32,242 nt of DNA from Streptomyces ureilyticus (GCF_011045025.1 NZ_JAAKZX010000106.1:1-32242), one strand, 5' to 3'; numbered from the stretch's first letter, positions 21,911-31,012 are shown. Notes: generated from the sequence alone by a model not told the origin. Numbers and translations: made by a program.

Positions 21911-22744
21911 ATGCCGGTCCCTACGAAGGCACGTCTCGTCGGTGAACTCTCGGCCGAGTTCGCCGGCACCATGATCCTCATTCTGTTCGGATGCGGTGTC
22001 GTCGCGCAGGTCGTCGCCGGCGGTGCGCTGACCGACGGTGGTCTGGGTGACCACGACAGCATCGCGTGGGCCTGGGGCCTCGGCGTCGTCCTCGGCGTCC
22101 ACGTGGCGGCGCGGGTCAGCGGCGCCCACATCAACCCCGCGGTCACCCTCGCGCTCGCGGCCTTCAAGGGCTTCCCGTGGAGCAAGGTCCTGCCGTATGC
22201 ACTGGCCCAGACGGCGGGCGCCTTCGTCGCCGCCCTGCTGGTGCGCTGGAACTACAGCGAGGTGCTGGCGAGGGCCGACCCCGGACACACCGACAAGACG
22301 GAGATCGTCTTCTCCACCCTGCCGGGCAACGGCGGGCTACCGATCAGCCAGCTGGGGGCCTTCCGCGACCAGATCATCGGCACGGCCCTGCTTGTGCTGC
22401 TGATCTTCGCGGTCACCGACCTGCTGAACACCCCGCCGGGCGCGAACATGGCTCCGTTCATCATCGGCCTGATCGTCGTCGCCATCGGCATGGCATGGGG
22501 AACCAACGCCGGCTACGCGATCAACCCGGCCCGCGACCTCGGGCCCCGGCTGGCGGCGTTCCTCACGGGCTACGGAGGCGCCTGGCGTGACCAGTACGGC
22601 GACCTCTACTTCTGGGTGCCGATCGTCGGCCCCCTGATCGGCGGCCTGGTCGGTGCGCTGCTCTACCGCCTGTTGATCACCCCCTTCCTGCCGGCCGCCG
22701 AGGCCGAGCAGAAGCCCGGCCGGGTGCCCGCGCCGGACGAGTGA
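21911..22744 (+). CDS. glpF: Glycerol uptake facilitator (MIP/aquaglyceroporin)
   Basis: 277 residues with six predicted membrane helices and the two half-helix pore signatures: SGAHINPAVT (about residues 73-82) and GYAINPARDLGPR (about 200-212). The Asp after the second NPAR is characteristic of glycerol facilitators rather than water-specific aquaporins. It conducts glycerol across the plasma membrane. The kinase gene starts 11 nt downstream, so this is the first gene of a glycerol operon (gylC in Streptomyces nomenclature). The glycerol-3-phosphate dehydrogenase and GylR-type regulator that accompany it in S. coelicolor are not adjacent. No strong Shine-Dalgarno is visible. Confidence 0.93.
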   Translation: MPVPTKARLVGELSAEFAGTMILILFGCGVVAQVVAGGALTDGGLGDHDSIAWAWGLGVVLGVHVAARVSGAHINPAVTLALAAFKGFPWSKVLPYALAQTAGAFVAALLVRWNYSEVLARADPGHTDKTEIVFSTLPGNGGLPISQLGAFRDQIIGTALLVLLIFAVTDLLNTPPGANMAPFIIGLIVVAIGMAWGTNAGYAINPARDLGPRLAAFLTGYGGAWRDQYGDLYFWVPIVGPLIGGLVGALLYRLLITPFLPAAEAEQKPGRVPAPDE

Positions 22745-22755
22745 GAGGTACGACC

Positions 22756-24270
22756 ATGCCCGAATTCGTTGGCGCGGTGGACCAAGGCACCACCAGCACC
22801 CGGTTCATGATCTTCGACCACGACGGCAACGAGGTCGCACGCCACCAGCTCGAGCACGAGCAGATCTTCCCGCGCTCCGGCTGGGTGGAGCACGACCCTG
22901 TGGAGATCTGGGAACGTACGAACTCCACGATGCAGAACGCCGTCCGCCAGAGCGACCTGTCCGCCGCGGACCTGGCGGCCATCGGGATCACCAACCAGCG
23001 GGAGACCACGGTCATCTGGGATCCCAGCACCGGTGAGCCGTACTACAACGCGATCGTCTGGCAGGACACCCGTACCGACTCGATCGCCGCGGCGCTGGAG
23101 CGGGAAAACGGCGACCTCATCCGGCGCAGGACGGGGCTGCCGCCGGCGACGTACTTCTCCGGCGGAAAGATCAAGTGGATCCTGGACAACGTCGACGGGG
23201 TCCGGGAGGCCGCCGAGAAGGGCCGGGCCGTCTTCGGGAACACGGACGCCTGGGTGCTGTGGAACCTCACCGGCGGCCCGAACGGCGGCATCCACGCCAC
23301 CGACGTCACCAACGCCAGCCGCACCATGCTGATGAACCTGGAGACCCTCGACTGGGACGACGAGCTCCTCGATATCTTCGGCATCCCGCGCGCCATGCTC
23401 CCGGCCATCAACCCGTCCTCGCACCAGGAGGCGTTCGGGACCACCCGCACCAGCCGTCCGCTGCGCACCGCCGTACCCATCACGGGCGTCCTCGGGGACC
23501 AGCAGGCGGCCACGGTCGGCCAGGTCTGCTTCCGCCCGGGCGAGGCGAAGAACACCTACGGCACCGGCAACTTCCTGGTCCTCAACACGGGCACGGAGAT
23601 CGTCCGGTCCAGCAAGGGCCTGCTGACCACGCTGGCGTACCAGTTCGGGGATGCCCCGGCGGTGTACGCGCTGGAGGGGTCCATGGCGGTCACCGGGTCC
23701 GCCGTGCAGTGGCTGCGCGACCAGATGCGGATCATCTCCTCCTCCTCCGAGGTCGAGACACTGGCCCGGCAGGTGGAGGACAGCGGCGGCATCTACTTCG
23801 TACCGGCCTTCTCCGGCCTGTTCGCGCCGTACTGGCGTTCCGACGCCCGGGGCGCGATCGTCGGCCTCGCGAGATTCCACACCAACGCACACCTCGCCCG
23901 GGCGACCCTGGAGGCCATCTGCTACCAGAGCCGCGACGTGGCCGATGCGATGGAGCAGGACTCCGGGGTGGCACTCGACGTGCTGCGGGTCGACGGCGGC
24001 GTCACCGCCAACGACCTGTGCATGCAGACCCAGGCCGACATCCTCGGCGTACCGGTCAGCCGCCCGGTCGTCGCCGAGACCACCGCGCTCGGCGCCGCCT
24101 ACGCGGCGGGGCTCGCCACCGGCTTCTGGGAGAGCACCGACGAGCTCCGCCTGCACTGGCACGAGTCGAAGCGGTGGGAGCCGCAATGGAGCGACGAGCA
24201 GCGGGAGAAGGGCTACGCGGGATGGAAGAAGGCGGTGGAACGCAGTCTCGACTGGGTGGAGGTCGAGTAG
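22756..24270 (+). CDS. glpK: Glycerol kinase
   Basis: 504 residues, the standard length. FGGY-family kinase that phosphorylates incoming glycerol to glycerol 3-phosphate, trapping it in the cytosol. Visible motifs: GAVDQGTTSTRFMIFD (phosphate-1), ITNQRETTVIWD (glycerol-binding Arg-Glu), FGNTDAWVLWNLTGG, GVLGDQQAATVGQ (catalytic Asp), GTGNFLVLNTG, and the C-terminal signature LRVDGGVTANDLCMQTQADI. The ATG at 22756 is preferred to the GTG at 22741 because it follows GAGAGG with 8 nt spacing and begins directly at the conserved N-terminus. Operon with glpF. Confidence 0.95.
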   Translation: MPEFVGAVDQGTTSTRFMIFDHDGNEVARHQLEHEQIFPRSGWVEHDPVEIWERTNSTMQNAVRQSDLSAADLAAIGITNQRETTVIWDPSTGEPYYNAIVWQDTRTDSIAAALERENGDLIRRRTGLPPATYFSGGKIKWILDNVDGVREAAEKGRAVFGNTDAWVLWNLTGGPNGGIHATDVTNASRTMLMNLETLDWDDELLDIFGIPRAMLPAINPSSHQEAFGTTRTSRPLRTAVPITGVLGDQQAATVGQVCFRPGEAKNTYGTGNFLVLNTGTEIVRSSKGLLTTLAYQFGDAPAVYALEGSMAVTGSAVQWLRDQMRIISSSSEVETLARQVEDSGGIYFVPAFSGLFAPYWRSDARGAIVGLARFHTNAHLARATLEAICYQSRDVADAMEQDSGVALDVLRVDGGVTANDLCMQTQADILGVPVSRPVVAETTALGAAYAAGLATGFWESTDELRLHWHESKRWEPQWSDEQREKGYAGWKKAVERSLDWVEVE

Positions 24271-24356
24271 CAGGGCGGCGGGCTCTTGCGTGTTCCGCTA
24301 CTCCAATGGGTAGGAGACCGTACCGGTGCGTTGTTGAATCTTGGGAGAGAACAAGC

Positions 24357-24509
24357 ATGGCCAGTCTGATGAACCGGATCAGGGCGTTCGGGCGCAGCCC
24401 GGAGGGACGCCGGCTGGTGGCTCAGGGCAAGCGGATGGCGTCCGACCCGAGGACGAGGAGCGAGGCCAAGCGGCTGTTCGGCAGGCTGCGCAAGCGGCCG
24501 CCGAACTGA
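24357..24509 (+). CDS. Small basic protein downstream of glpK
   Basis: 50 residues (MASLMNRIRAFGRSPEGRR, then RMASDPRTRSEAKRLF and a basic RLRKRPPN tail), strongly cationic, predicted helical and without a membrane segment. ATG at 24357 follows GGGAGAGA with good spacing. Third-position GC is high. Short proteins of this pattern ('F..SP.GRRl...a.r.a.DPrtR...kRLFgrLR') are common in Streptomyces genomes and annotated as hypothetical. It is 86 nt after glpK and ahead of a strong terminator, so it could be the last gene of the glycerol operon. Function unknown. Confidence 0.7.
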   Translation: MASLMNRIRAFGRSPEGRRLVAQGKRMASDPRTRSEAKRLFGRLRKRPPN

Positions 24510-24570
24510 ACCAGGGCGCCGCGGGCGAGCAGCTTGTCCTGAGCGAGGACACAGTCGTCCCGGCGGTGTG

Positions 24571-24610
24571 AAGGGTCTTCGCAGGTGAGAGCCTGTGGGG
24601 GCCCTTTTCG
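24571..24610 (+). terminator. Intrinsic terminator after the glycerol operon
   Basis: AAGGGTCTTCGCAGG (24571-24585), loop TGAGAG, CCTGTGGGGGCCCTT (24592-24606), with all 15 positions pairing (several G-U), followed by a T-run. A textbook rho-independent terminator on the plus strand. Confidence 0.8.
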
Positions 24611-24749
24611 TGTGGGCCGGTTCCGGTCTTCGAGGTTGAGCGTGCCGCTCATCGGCGCCTTTACTCGGAGGCCGGCGAAGATGCCGCTCGCGCCTGTCGG
24701 AAAAGCGGGCGCGCACCCTTGACGCGCGATCTCTGACTGCGTAGACCAT

Positions 24750-24763
24750 TGACCGCGCGGTCA
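24750..24763. promoter_or_regulatory. Palindromic operator upstream of the LacI-family gene
   Basis: TGACCGCGCGGTCA is a perfect 14-bp palindrome with a central CG, the usual form of a LacI-family operator, 47 bp before the ATG at 24810. Autoregulation by the downstream repressor is the simple reading. Confidence 0.55.
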
Positions 24764-24809
24764 TGTAACTGACCTCGAAGGATTCCCGTGTTCGGCCAGA
24801 GGAGACTCC

Positions 24810-25907
24810 ATGACACGAGTGGTAGGACGGGGCGGGAGCCCTGCTGCGCCGCGCAGCGCCGATGTCGCCCAACTGGCCGGCGTCTCACGTAAGACCGTGT
24901 CGAGGGTTCTCAACAACGAGCCCTACGTCTCCGACGACGTTCGAAGACGCGTCATCGAAGCCGCCGAGGAACTCGGCTACCGGCTCAACAACGCGGCACG
25001 AACACTGGCTTCCGGACGAACATGTTCCATCGGTGTGGTCGCGCTGGGGACGGCCGGGTACGGAACCGCCTCGCTGCTCGTGGCCATTGAGAAGGCCGTG
25101 CGGGGCTCCGGTTACGCGCTCCGAGTGGTCAACACACTGGACGGTGAACCGGACGATATCGCCGCCGCTGTGGACTCCCTCCTGGAGCAGGGAGTGGACG
25201 GCATCATCGTCTCCGAACCCATCGTCGAAGGAGAGGTGCCCGTCCGCGTCGACGTGCCGGTCCTCTTCCTCGGCGCGCCACCGGCCTTCGGCGGCTCTCG
25301 AGCGGTGACAGCAGGGGTCGGAGCCGATCTGCTGGCGCGGGCCGCCACGGACCACCTGCTCGAACTGGGGCACCAGACCGTCCACCACCTTGCCGGACCG
25401 CTGCGCTGGTACGCCGCCAGGGACCGCGTCGAGGGATGGCGCACAGCTCTGGCGGCACGCGGCAGGCACCAACCTCCCCTCCTCGAAGGTGACTGGTCGG
25501 CCGCGTCCGGTTACCTGGCGGGCCGCGAACTGGCCGCTGACCCCGAGGTGACCGCGGTCTTCGTCTCGGGCGACGACATGGCAATCGGCTTGATCCACGC
25601 CCTGACAGAAGCCGGCCGACGCGTGCCCCACGATGTCAGTGTCATCGGCTTCGACGGCAACCCCGTCTTCGCCTACGTCACCCCACCCCTGACCACTGTG
25701 CGCCAGCCGTTCGACGCAGCAGCCAGGGAAGGACTCAAGCGTCTCATCCACGCCATCGAAGAGCCCGACACCGAAGGGCCATCGTCGAGTGACCTACCGG
25801 TCGAACTCGTCGTCCGAGCCTCGACCGCACCCCCACCGACGTCCTCCTCAGCCGGACCGCGCGCTTCGTCGTCACGTTCTCACTCATCGCAACGGTCGTC
25901 GGCCTGA
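24810..25907 (+). CDS. LacI-family transcriptional regulator
   Basis: 365 residues. The N-terminal helix-turn-helix (ADVAQLAGVSRKTVSRVLNN, residues about 18-37) and hinge (RRRVIEAAEELGYRLNNAAR) are followed by a periplasmic-binding-like ligand domain (SIGVVALGTAGYGTA, LLEQGVDGIIVSEP, VFVSGDDMAIGLIHAL, VSVIGFDGNPVFAYVTPPLTTVRQP). The last 20 residues are a Ser/Arg-rich low-complexity tail not typical of the family. Sugar-responsive repressor. The GH43 gene 153 bp downstream on the same strand is the obvious target, suggesting an arabino-oligosaccharide ligand (inferred). ATG follows AGGAGA. Confidence 0.9.
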   Translation: MTRVVGRGGSPAAPRSADVAQLAGVSRKTVSRVLNNEPYVSDDVRRRVIEAAEELGYRLNNAARTLASGRTCSIGVVALGTAGYGTASLLVAIEKAVRGSGYALRVVNTLDGEPDDIAAAVDSLLEQGVDGIIVSEPIVEGEVPVRVDVPVLFLGAPPAFGGSRAVTAGVGADLLARAATDHLLELGHQTVHHLAGPLRWYAARDRVEGWRTALAARGRHQPPLLEGDWSAASGYLAGRELAADPEVTAVFVSGDDMAIGLIHALTEAGRRVPHDVSVIGFDGNPVFAYVTPPLTTVRQPFDAAAREGLKRLIHAIEEPDTEGPSSSDLPVELVVRASTAPPPTSSSAGPRASSSRSHSSQRSSA

Positions 25908-26060
25908 TCGCAGCTACCCGAGACTCCCACGCAGGAGATCAAGGACCCCCGGCAAGAGAAGACCGGCATACCCAGAAGAGCCCGCTCGGCACGTCATGGG
26001 TTTGTCACCAGAACAGCAGGCGCGCCCGCCTCCCACATCTCCCGGAAAGGCCGCCCCACC

Positions 26061-27206
26061 TTGCCTCGATCCCGACGTAGCTTCGTCGCCACCTCCGGCG
26101 CGGCTACGGCCGCAGCCGCCCTCGGCGCAGCGACTCCCTCGTCTGCGTCCGCTTCCGCCGACGGCGTGTCAACGACGTCTTCGACCGCGGCTGACGCCGA
26201 TCTCATGCGGCTTCCCGACATGCCCCTGCACGACCCGTTCATCGTCGCCGACAAGAAGACCGCGACCTACTACCTCTACACGTCCAACGCCCCATCGGTA
26301 TCGGGTGTGGACGGCATCGGCACGATGGTCTACCGCAGCCGCGACCTGCGCGACTGGATGCGCCCCGTCGTGGTCTTCCGGACCGCCGACCAGGAGGAAC
26401 TCTGGGCAACCCGCGGTGCGTGGGCGCCGGAGGTGCACGAGTGGGGCGGCAAATACTACCTGTTCACCACTCTGCACAACCAGGACAAGCCGCTTCCGAT
26501 ACCACCACCCAACCAATGGGGCACGCCGTTCCCTGTCGGGAACTACATGCGCGGCACGATCATCGCTGTCTCCGACTCGCTGCTGGGTCCCTTCACCGTC
26601 ATCGACCGGTCACGCCCCACCCCGCCCGAGAACCTCATGACCCTCGACGGCACGCTCTACGTCGACCCGTCCGGGCAGCCCTGGATGGTGTACGCGCACG
26701 AGTGGCTGCAGACCATCGACGGAACCATGGGAGCGATCCGGCTGACTCCGGACCTGTCGGGAACCGTCGGCGATCCGGCCTACCTGTTCAAGGCCTCGGA
26801 CGCGTTCTGGATCAGCGAGCAGATCCCCGGCGGCGTACCGCATCAGCTCCCGCCCTACGTCACCGACGGCCCGCAGCTGTACCGCACCCCTGACAAATCC
26901 CTGATCATGCTGTGGTCGACGTACGAAAAGAACGTGGCCAACCCGGACGGCACCATCGGTGGCCTCTATGTGCAGACCTACGCAGTCTCGAAGTCCGGCG
27001 ACATCAAGGGGCCGTGGAGTCAGCGACGGACGCTCGTCCGGAACGACAGCGGTCACGGCATGCTGTTCCACACCTTCGACGGCCGGCTGATGATGGTGCT
27101 CCACCGCCCCTTCAACAACGCGCGCGGGAAGCTGTACGAGATGCAGCTCCTCGGCCACGAGCTTCGGGTGCTCCGCCAGCGCACCGATCTCGACGGCGGC
27201 GGGTGA
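26061..27206 (+). CDS. Tat-exported glycoside hydrolase family 43 protein (arabinanase-like)
   Basis: 381 residues from a TTG start preceded by GGAAAGG. The N-terminus PRSRRSFVATSGAATAAAALG is a twin-arginine signal, so the enzyme acts outside the cell. GH43 five-bladed propeller: catalytic base in MPLHDPFIVAD (Asp58), the pKa-modulating Asp in TLDGTLYVDPSG (about 195-200), and the general acid in WMVYAHEW (Glu214). The product probably releases arabinose or related pentoses from plant polysaccharide. Also visible are WAPEVHEWGGKYYLF and MLFHTFDGRLMMVLHRP, typical of the family. It follows the LacI-type gene and is likely controlled by it. No C-terminal carbohydrate-binding module. Confidence 0.88.
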   Translation: MPRSRRSFVATSGAATAAAALGAATPSSASASADGVSTTSSTAADADLMRLPDMPLHDPFIVADKKTATYYLYTSNAPSVSGVDGIGTMVYRSRDLRDWMRPVVVFRTADQEELWATRGAWAPEVHEWGGKYYLFTTLHNQDKPLPIPPPNQWGTPFPVGNYMRGTIIAVSDSLLGPFTVIDRSRPTPPENLMTLDGTLYVDPSGQPWMVYAHEWLQTIDGTMGAIRLTPDLSGTVGDPAYLFKASDAFWISEQIPGGVPHQLPPYVTDGPQLYRTPDKSLIMLWSTYEKNVANPDGTIGGLYVQTYAVSKSGDIKGPWSQRRTLVRNDSGHGMLFHTFDGRLMMVLHRPFNNARGKLYEMQLLGHELRVLRQRTDLDGGG

Positions 27207-27220
27207 CGCTTTCCGTGTGA

Positions 27221-27237
27221 CCGCCGGCTGTCGGCGG
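27221..27237. terminator. Small hairpin between convergent GH43 and VOC genes
   Basis: CCGCCG, loop GCTGT, CGGCGG, 14 nt after the GH43 stop. A 10-bp palindrome TCGCATGCGA follows at 27256-27265. Plausible bidirectional termination region, no U-run. Confidence 0.35.
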
Positions 27238-27302
27238 ACCCGAACACCAGGCATGTCGCATGCGATGTTCGACCAGAACAGGCTTCAAGCGTGGGCGGGG
27301 GC

Positions 27303-27692
27303 TCAGCTCTCCTGGATCACGGACAGGACGTTGCCCGCCGGGTCCGTGAACCAGGCGATCGCCATCGGGCCCTCGGGGTCCCGGACGATGCCTTTGGCGT
27401 CGGCCCCGAACTCCGGGTAGCGCTCCATGCTCACGCCGCGCTGTGTCAGCCCGTCGACGGCGGTCTCGATGTCGTCCACGGGGAAGTTCAGGATCGTGAA
27501 GCTCGCGGGTGTGTGGTTGTCCTTGGGGTAGACAAAGACGCTCGCGCCGCTGCCCAGCTTGATCGTGAGCATCCTCATGTCGCCCTGCCCGCTCTCCTCC
27601 ACCTGGAGGCCGAGGGTCTCGCCGTAGAACTGGCGGGCCTTGCCGAGGTCGTCGACCGAGAAGCCGCTGAACGCCTTCGACTGTCCGAACAT
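27303..27692 (-). CDS. VOC-fold (glyoxalase/bleomycin-resistance) protein
   Basis: 129 residues, ATG at 27692 preceded by AAGGAGA with good spacing, which excludes the longer frame starting at 27737. One vicinal-oxygen-chelate unit made of two beta-alpha-beta-beta-beta halves: FSGFSVDDLGKARQFYGETLGL in the first and FPVDDIETAVDGLTQRGV then DPEGPMAIAWFTDPAGNVLSV in the second. The C-terminal 'F.DPaGN.l.v' is the hallmark of the family. The specific reaction cannot be told. Such proteins are often metal-dependent dioxygenases, lyases or drug-binding proteins. Monocistronic and convergent with GH43. Confidence 0.88.
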   Translation of the reverse strand: MFGQSKAFSGFSVDDLGKARQFYGETLGLQVEESGQGDMRMLTIKLGSGASVFVYPKDNHTPASFTILNFPVDDIETAVDGLTQRGVSMERYPEFGADAKGIVRDPEGPMAIAWFTDPAGNVLSVIQES

Positions 27693-27877
27693 GCCGTTGT
27701 CTCCTTCGCGTGTTCCGTCCCGGATTTCCGAGGCCACCCCCAGCGGACCACCACCAGGTCACCCGCCTCGCGGGCTCGCGTCCGGATGGTCGCCGCGCGT
27801 CACCCTCAGGGACCGGTCAGCAGCCGGCGTTCGTGATCGGTGAGCTCCTCCCGGCAGACGTGTCGCCGGGTCGGCCT

Positions 27878-30800
27878 TCAGCAGCAAGAGCGGGGGATGT
27901 GCTCCTCCCGATGCCACCAGAAGCGTTCGTGGGCCGGTTGTTGGGGCACGTCGGGCAGGGTGGCGTTGCGGACGGCCCTCCCACTCTGCTTCGTCGCCGT
28001 CGCTGTCGCCGTCAGGTCCGCGACCGTGTGTGGAACACCGCCGACGACGACCTGGCGCACGGCAGCCGCGGCCGCGATGTCCGTCGTCGGGTCGCCCTCG
28101 ACCAGGACGAGGTCGGCGAGCTTGCCGGGCTCGATGGTGCCGAGCTGGTCGGACAGGCCCAGGGTGCGGGCTCCTTGGACGGTGGCGGAGCGCAGTGCCT
28201 CGTACGGGCTGACGCCGTGGCGGACCATGGTCTGCAGGTTGAGGTGGTAGTAGACGCCGGGCGGGACGAGCGGGCTGTCGGTGCCGACGGCGACGTGGGC
28301 GCCCTGTTCGACCAGGCGGCGGACGGTCGTGCCGTGCCGGGCGACGAAGGCGAGTTCGGCGGTCGGCTCGTCGGCGAGCGCCGCCTCGATTCCCTCGCGT
28401 AGCTCCGCGTACTCGGCGGTGGTGAGCAGGGAGGTCAACCGGGTGTCGTCCAGGGCCCACTCGGCGTGGCGGTAGAGGGCGGACCGGACGGCGGACAGGC
28501 CGAGACCGGACAGCCCGAAGGTGGGCGTGAACGCCATGCCGCTCGCGGCCAGCGGGCCGGTGACGTCCTGGTAGCTGTGGCCGAGGTGGGTCTCCTTCTG
28601 GCGGCGGCCGTAGCGGCTGGTGCCGCCGATGTGCTCGACGCCGTCGGCGCCCAGGCCGAGCGGGCCGAACAGGTAGTGGGACGTGGTCCGCAGGCCGAGT
28701 CGGTGGGCGGCCCGCACCGCCTTGTGCTGCAGGGGATAGGGCAGCCGGACGTACGTCTTGACCATGTCGTGGCCGAGGGCGCGGGCCTTGCCGATCTCGC
28801 GGCGCAGCTGCTCGTCGTCGGTGACCGGGCGGCCCGAGGAGTAGTAGATGCGGGAGCCGTCGACGAGGTCGCCGGCGGTGAAGACGCGGGGGCCGGTGCG
28901 GCGGCCGGAGGTGAGGGCCTCCTTGGCCTCGACGGCCGCGTAGTGGGCGGTGCCGGGGGAGCGCAGGGCGGTGACGCCGAAGGAGAGCCACAGGCGCATG
29001 AGTTCGTTGCGCTCCCAAGGGCCGTGCTCGTGGACGGCGACGAAGCCGGGCAGCACCGTCAGGCCGTGGGCGTCGACGACCTTGTCGCCGGACCGGACGG
29101 GACGCTCGCCGCGCGGGGTGACGGCGGTGATGCGGTGGCCGTCGAGGACGATGTCGACGTCGCGCCGCAGGTCGGGGCCGGTGCCGTCCCAGAGGGCTCC
29201 GGCCTGGATGACCGTACGGCCGGTGGGCAGAGCCGGGCGCCAGGAGAGCCGGAGCGGGACGGCTGAGGTCTTTCCGCTCGGCGTGGTGAGGCGAAGGCGG
29301 CCGTCGGAGAGGTAGAGCAGGGTGGCGGAGTCGCCGCTCCAACTGGGCGCGTCGGCGGTCTCGGCGCCCACCCGGCGGGCGGGGCCGGTCGTACGGCCGT
29401 CGGCGTCGAGGTCGCTGATGTGCAGGGTGCCGTTGGCGATGTACGCCGTCCTGGTGCCGTCGGGAGAGTGGACGGGGCCCGCGTCGATGCGGTTGGCGAG
29501 GGAGCCGCCGGGGAGGGGCTCGCTGTAGTGGGACTCGCCGGTGGCGAGGTCGACGGTGAGGATCTGGTTGTGGCCTTCGCGGTAGCGCGGGGTGACGGGG
29601 ACGAGGACGGCGGCGGCCAGGCGTGTGCCGTCGGCGGTGAAGGTGGGGCGGCCGGGGGCGTTCAGCGGGCCGGCCACCTTGCGGACGGCGCCGGTGGCGA
29701 GTTCCAGGGTGCAGAGGGTGGCGCCCTCGGAGACGAAGGCGACGGTGGTGCCGTCCGGGCTGACGGTGGGCGCGGCGGCGGACAGGGTGGCGTCGGTGAG
29801 GCGGCGCTTGGCGCGGGTGGCGAGGTCGTACCGCCACAGCGCGATGCCGCCGTCGCGGTCACTGACGTACACGAGGCCCTGGCCGTCCGGGAACCAGGCC
29901 GGGTCGGTGTTGCGGTGACCGTCGTCGACGACCGCCTCGGGGGCCTTGCCGCGGCGCATGATCCACAGGTCGCCGAGGGCGCCGAAGGCGACGCTGCCGT
30001 CGTCCGGGGAGAGCGCGGGACCGACGATGCCTTTCACCTGGCGGCCGCCGGCGTCGTCGAAGTCTCGGGCGGAGGCGGGGCGTTCGGCGACCCTGGGCAC
30101 GGTGACGCGGGCGCTGAACGGGATGTCCTCGACCCTGCCTTGGAGCGTACGACGGCGAAGGCGGCCGTCGGCGGTGTAGAGGAGCTCGTCCGGACCGGCC
30201 CAGCGGGCGGCGAAGGGGAACACGTCCTCGCCGTCGTCGGACACTCTCTCGCCGTCGACGACGAGCGCGGCGGAGGTGGTGGTGAGGTGGACGTAGGCGA
30301 GCCGGCTGCCGTCGGGCGAGAGGGAGGGCCCGGCGAGGCGGCCCTCGGTGACCTTGGCGAGGGTGGTGCGGGTGCCGTCGGCGCTGACCTGGTCGACGGT
30401 CTGTGGGGCGTCGTTGGTACCGGTGGTGAAGGCGATCGCCGTGCCGTCGGGCGTCCAGCAGGGCTGGGCCTCCTGGGCGGTGCCGGTGGTCCAGACGGTG
30501 GCATCGCCGCTGTCGACGTCGATGACATGGATCGCGTACCGGCTGTCGTACTCGGCGGCGCAGGCTATGCGGGTGCCGTCCGGCGAGAAGCGCGGCTCGC
30601 GGTGGTCGGTGTCACCGGAGGTGAGCTGCTTCCGCCCGGTGCCGTCGGCGTTCATCAGCCAGAGGTGGAAGGCGCCGTCGGTGTAGGCCTGGTAGACGAT
30701 CCGGCGGCCGTCCGGCGAGAAGTCCGGCTCGCTCGCCTCCTCCTCGATACCGGTGAGCCGCACCGCGTCACCGCCTTCGGCGGGCAGCGTCCACAACACG

Positions 30801-31012
30801 TTCAACAGGTCCAGGACGACGGTCCGGCCGTCCGGGGTCAGCGAGGCGGAGGCGTTGGTCACCTCCGTGACGGTCACCTCGACGGCATGCGCGCCCGCCT
30901 GGCCGGCCACGTCCGGGGAGGCCCAGCCCGGCGTCGCGTGACTGCCCAACACCCCTGCCCCCGCGGCGAGTCCGGCTCCACGCTTGATGAGCGCACGACG
31001 TGTCAGTCCCAC
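27878..31012 (-). CDS. Tat-exported TolB-like propeller fused to amidohydrolase
   Basis: 1,044 residues, GTG start behind AGAGG. The Tat signal is TRRALIKRGAGLAAGAGVLG. Residues about 50-600 carry repeated PD40/WD40 blades ('pSfSPDGrriay' type: SEPDFSPDGRRIVYQ, REPRFSPDGTRIACA, GPSLSPDGSRLAYV, APTVSPDGTTVAFV). The C-terminal amidohydrolase barrel (about 625-1015) retains the metal and catalytic residues: His661 and His663 (VHEHG), Lys752 (VKTYV), His779 (SHYLF), His794 (VEHIGG) and Asp912 (GTDSP). This architecture is known for exported amidohydrolases and imidazolonepropionase-like proteins of unknown substrate in actinomycetes. Probably a secreted peptidase or amide hydrolase. Monocistronic. 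Confidence 0.9.
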   Translation of the reverse strand: MGLTRRALIKRGAGLAAGAGVLGSHATPGWASPDVAGQAGAHAVEVTVTEVTNASASLTPDGRTVVLDLLNVLWTLPAEGGDAVRLTGIEEEASEPDFSPDGRRIVYQAYTDGAFHLWLMNADGTGRKQLTSGDTDHREPRFSPDGTRIACAAEYDSRYAIHVIDVDSGDATVWTTGTAQEAQPCWTPDGTAIAFTTGTNDAPQTVDQVSADGTRTTLAKVTEGRLAGPSLSPDGSRLAYVHLTTTSAALVVDGERVSDDGEDVFPFAARWAGPDELLYTADGRLRRRTLQGRVEDIPFSARVTVPRVAERPASARDFDDAGGRQVKGIVGPALSPDDGSVAFGALGDLWIMRRGKAPEAVVDDGHRNTDPAWFPDGQGLVYVSDRDGGIALWRYDLATRAKRRLTDATLSAAAPTVSPDGTTVAFVSEGATLCTLELATGAVRKVAGPLNAPGRPTFTADGTRLAAAVLVPVTPRYREGHNQILTVDLATGESHYSEPLPGGSLANRIDAGPVHSPDGTRTAYIANGTLHISDLDADGRTTGPARRVGAETADAPSWSGDSATLLYLSDGRLRLTTPSGKTSAVPLRLSWRPALPTGRTVIQAGALWDGTGPDLRRDVDIVLDGHRITAVTPRGERPVRSGDKVVDAHGLTVLPGFVAVHEHGPWERNELMRLWLSFGVTALRSPGTAHYAAVEAKEALTSGRRTGPRVFTAGDLVDGSRIYYSSGRPVTDDEQLRREIGKARALGHDMVKTYVRLPYPLQHKAVRAAHRLGLRTTSHYLFGPLGLGADGVEHIGGTSRYGRRQKETHLGHSYQDVTGPLAASGMAFTPTFGLSGLGLSAVRSALYRHAEWALDDTRLTSLLTTAEYAELREGIEAALADEPTAELAFVARHGTTVRRLVEQGAHVAVGTDSPLVPPGVYYHLNLQTMVRHGVSPYEALRSATVQGARTLGLSDQLGTIEPGKLADLVLVEGDPTTDIAAAAAVRQVVVGGVPHTVADLTATATATKQSGRAVRNATLPDVPQQPAHERFWWHREEHIPRSCC

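Noticed and set aside
25789..25995. Alternate frame over the LacI-type gene end encoding a hydrophobic stretch (FVVTFSLIATVVGLIAA)
   Set aside because: No start codon or ribosome site in that frame and no continuation; could mark a frameshift near the unusual Ser-rich tail but cannot be supported.
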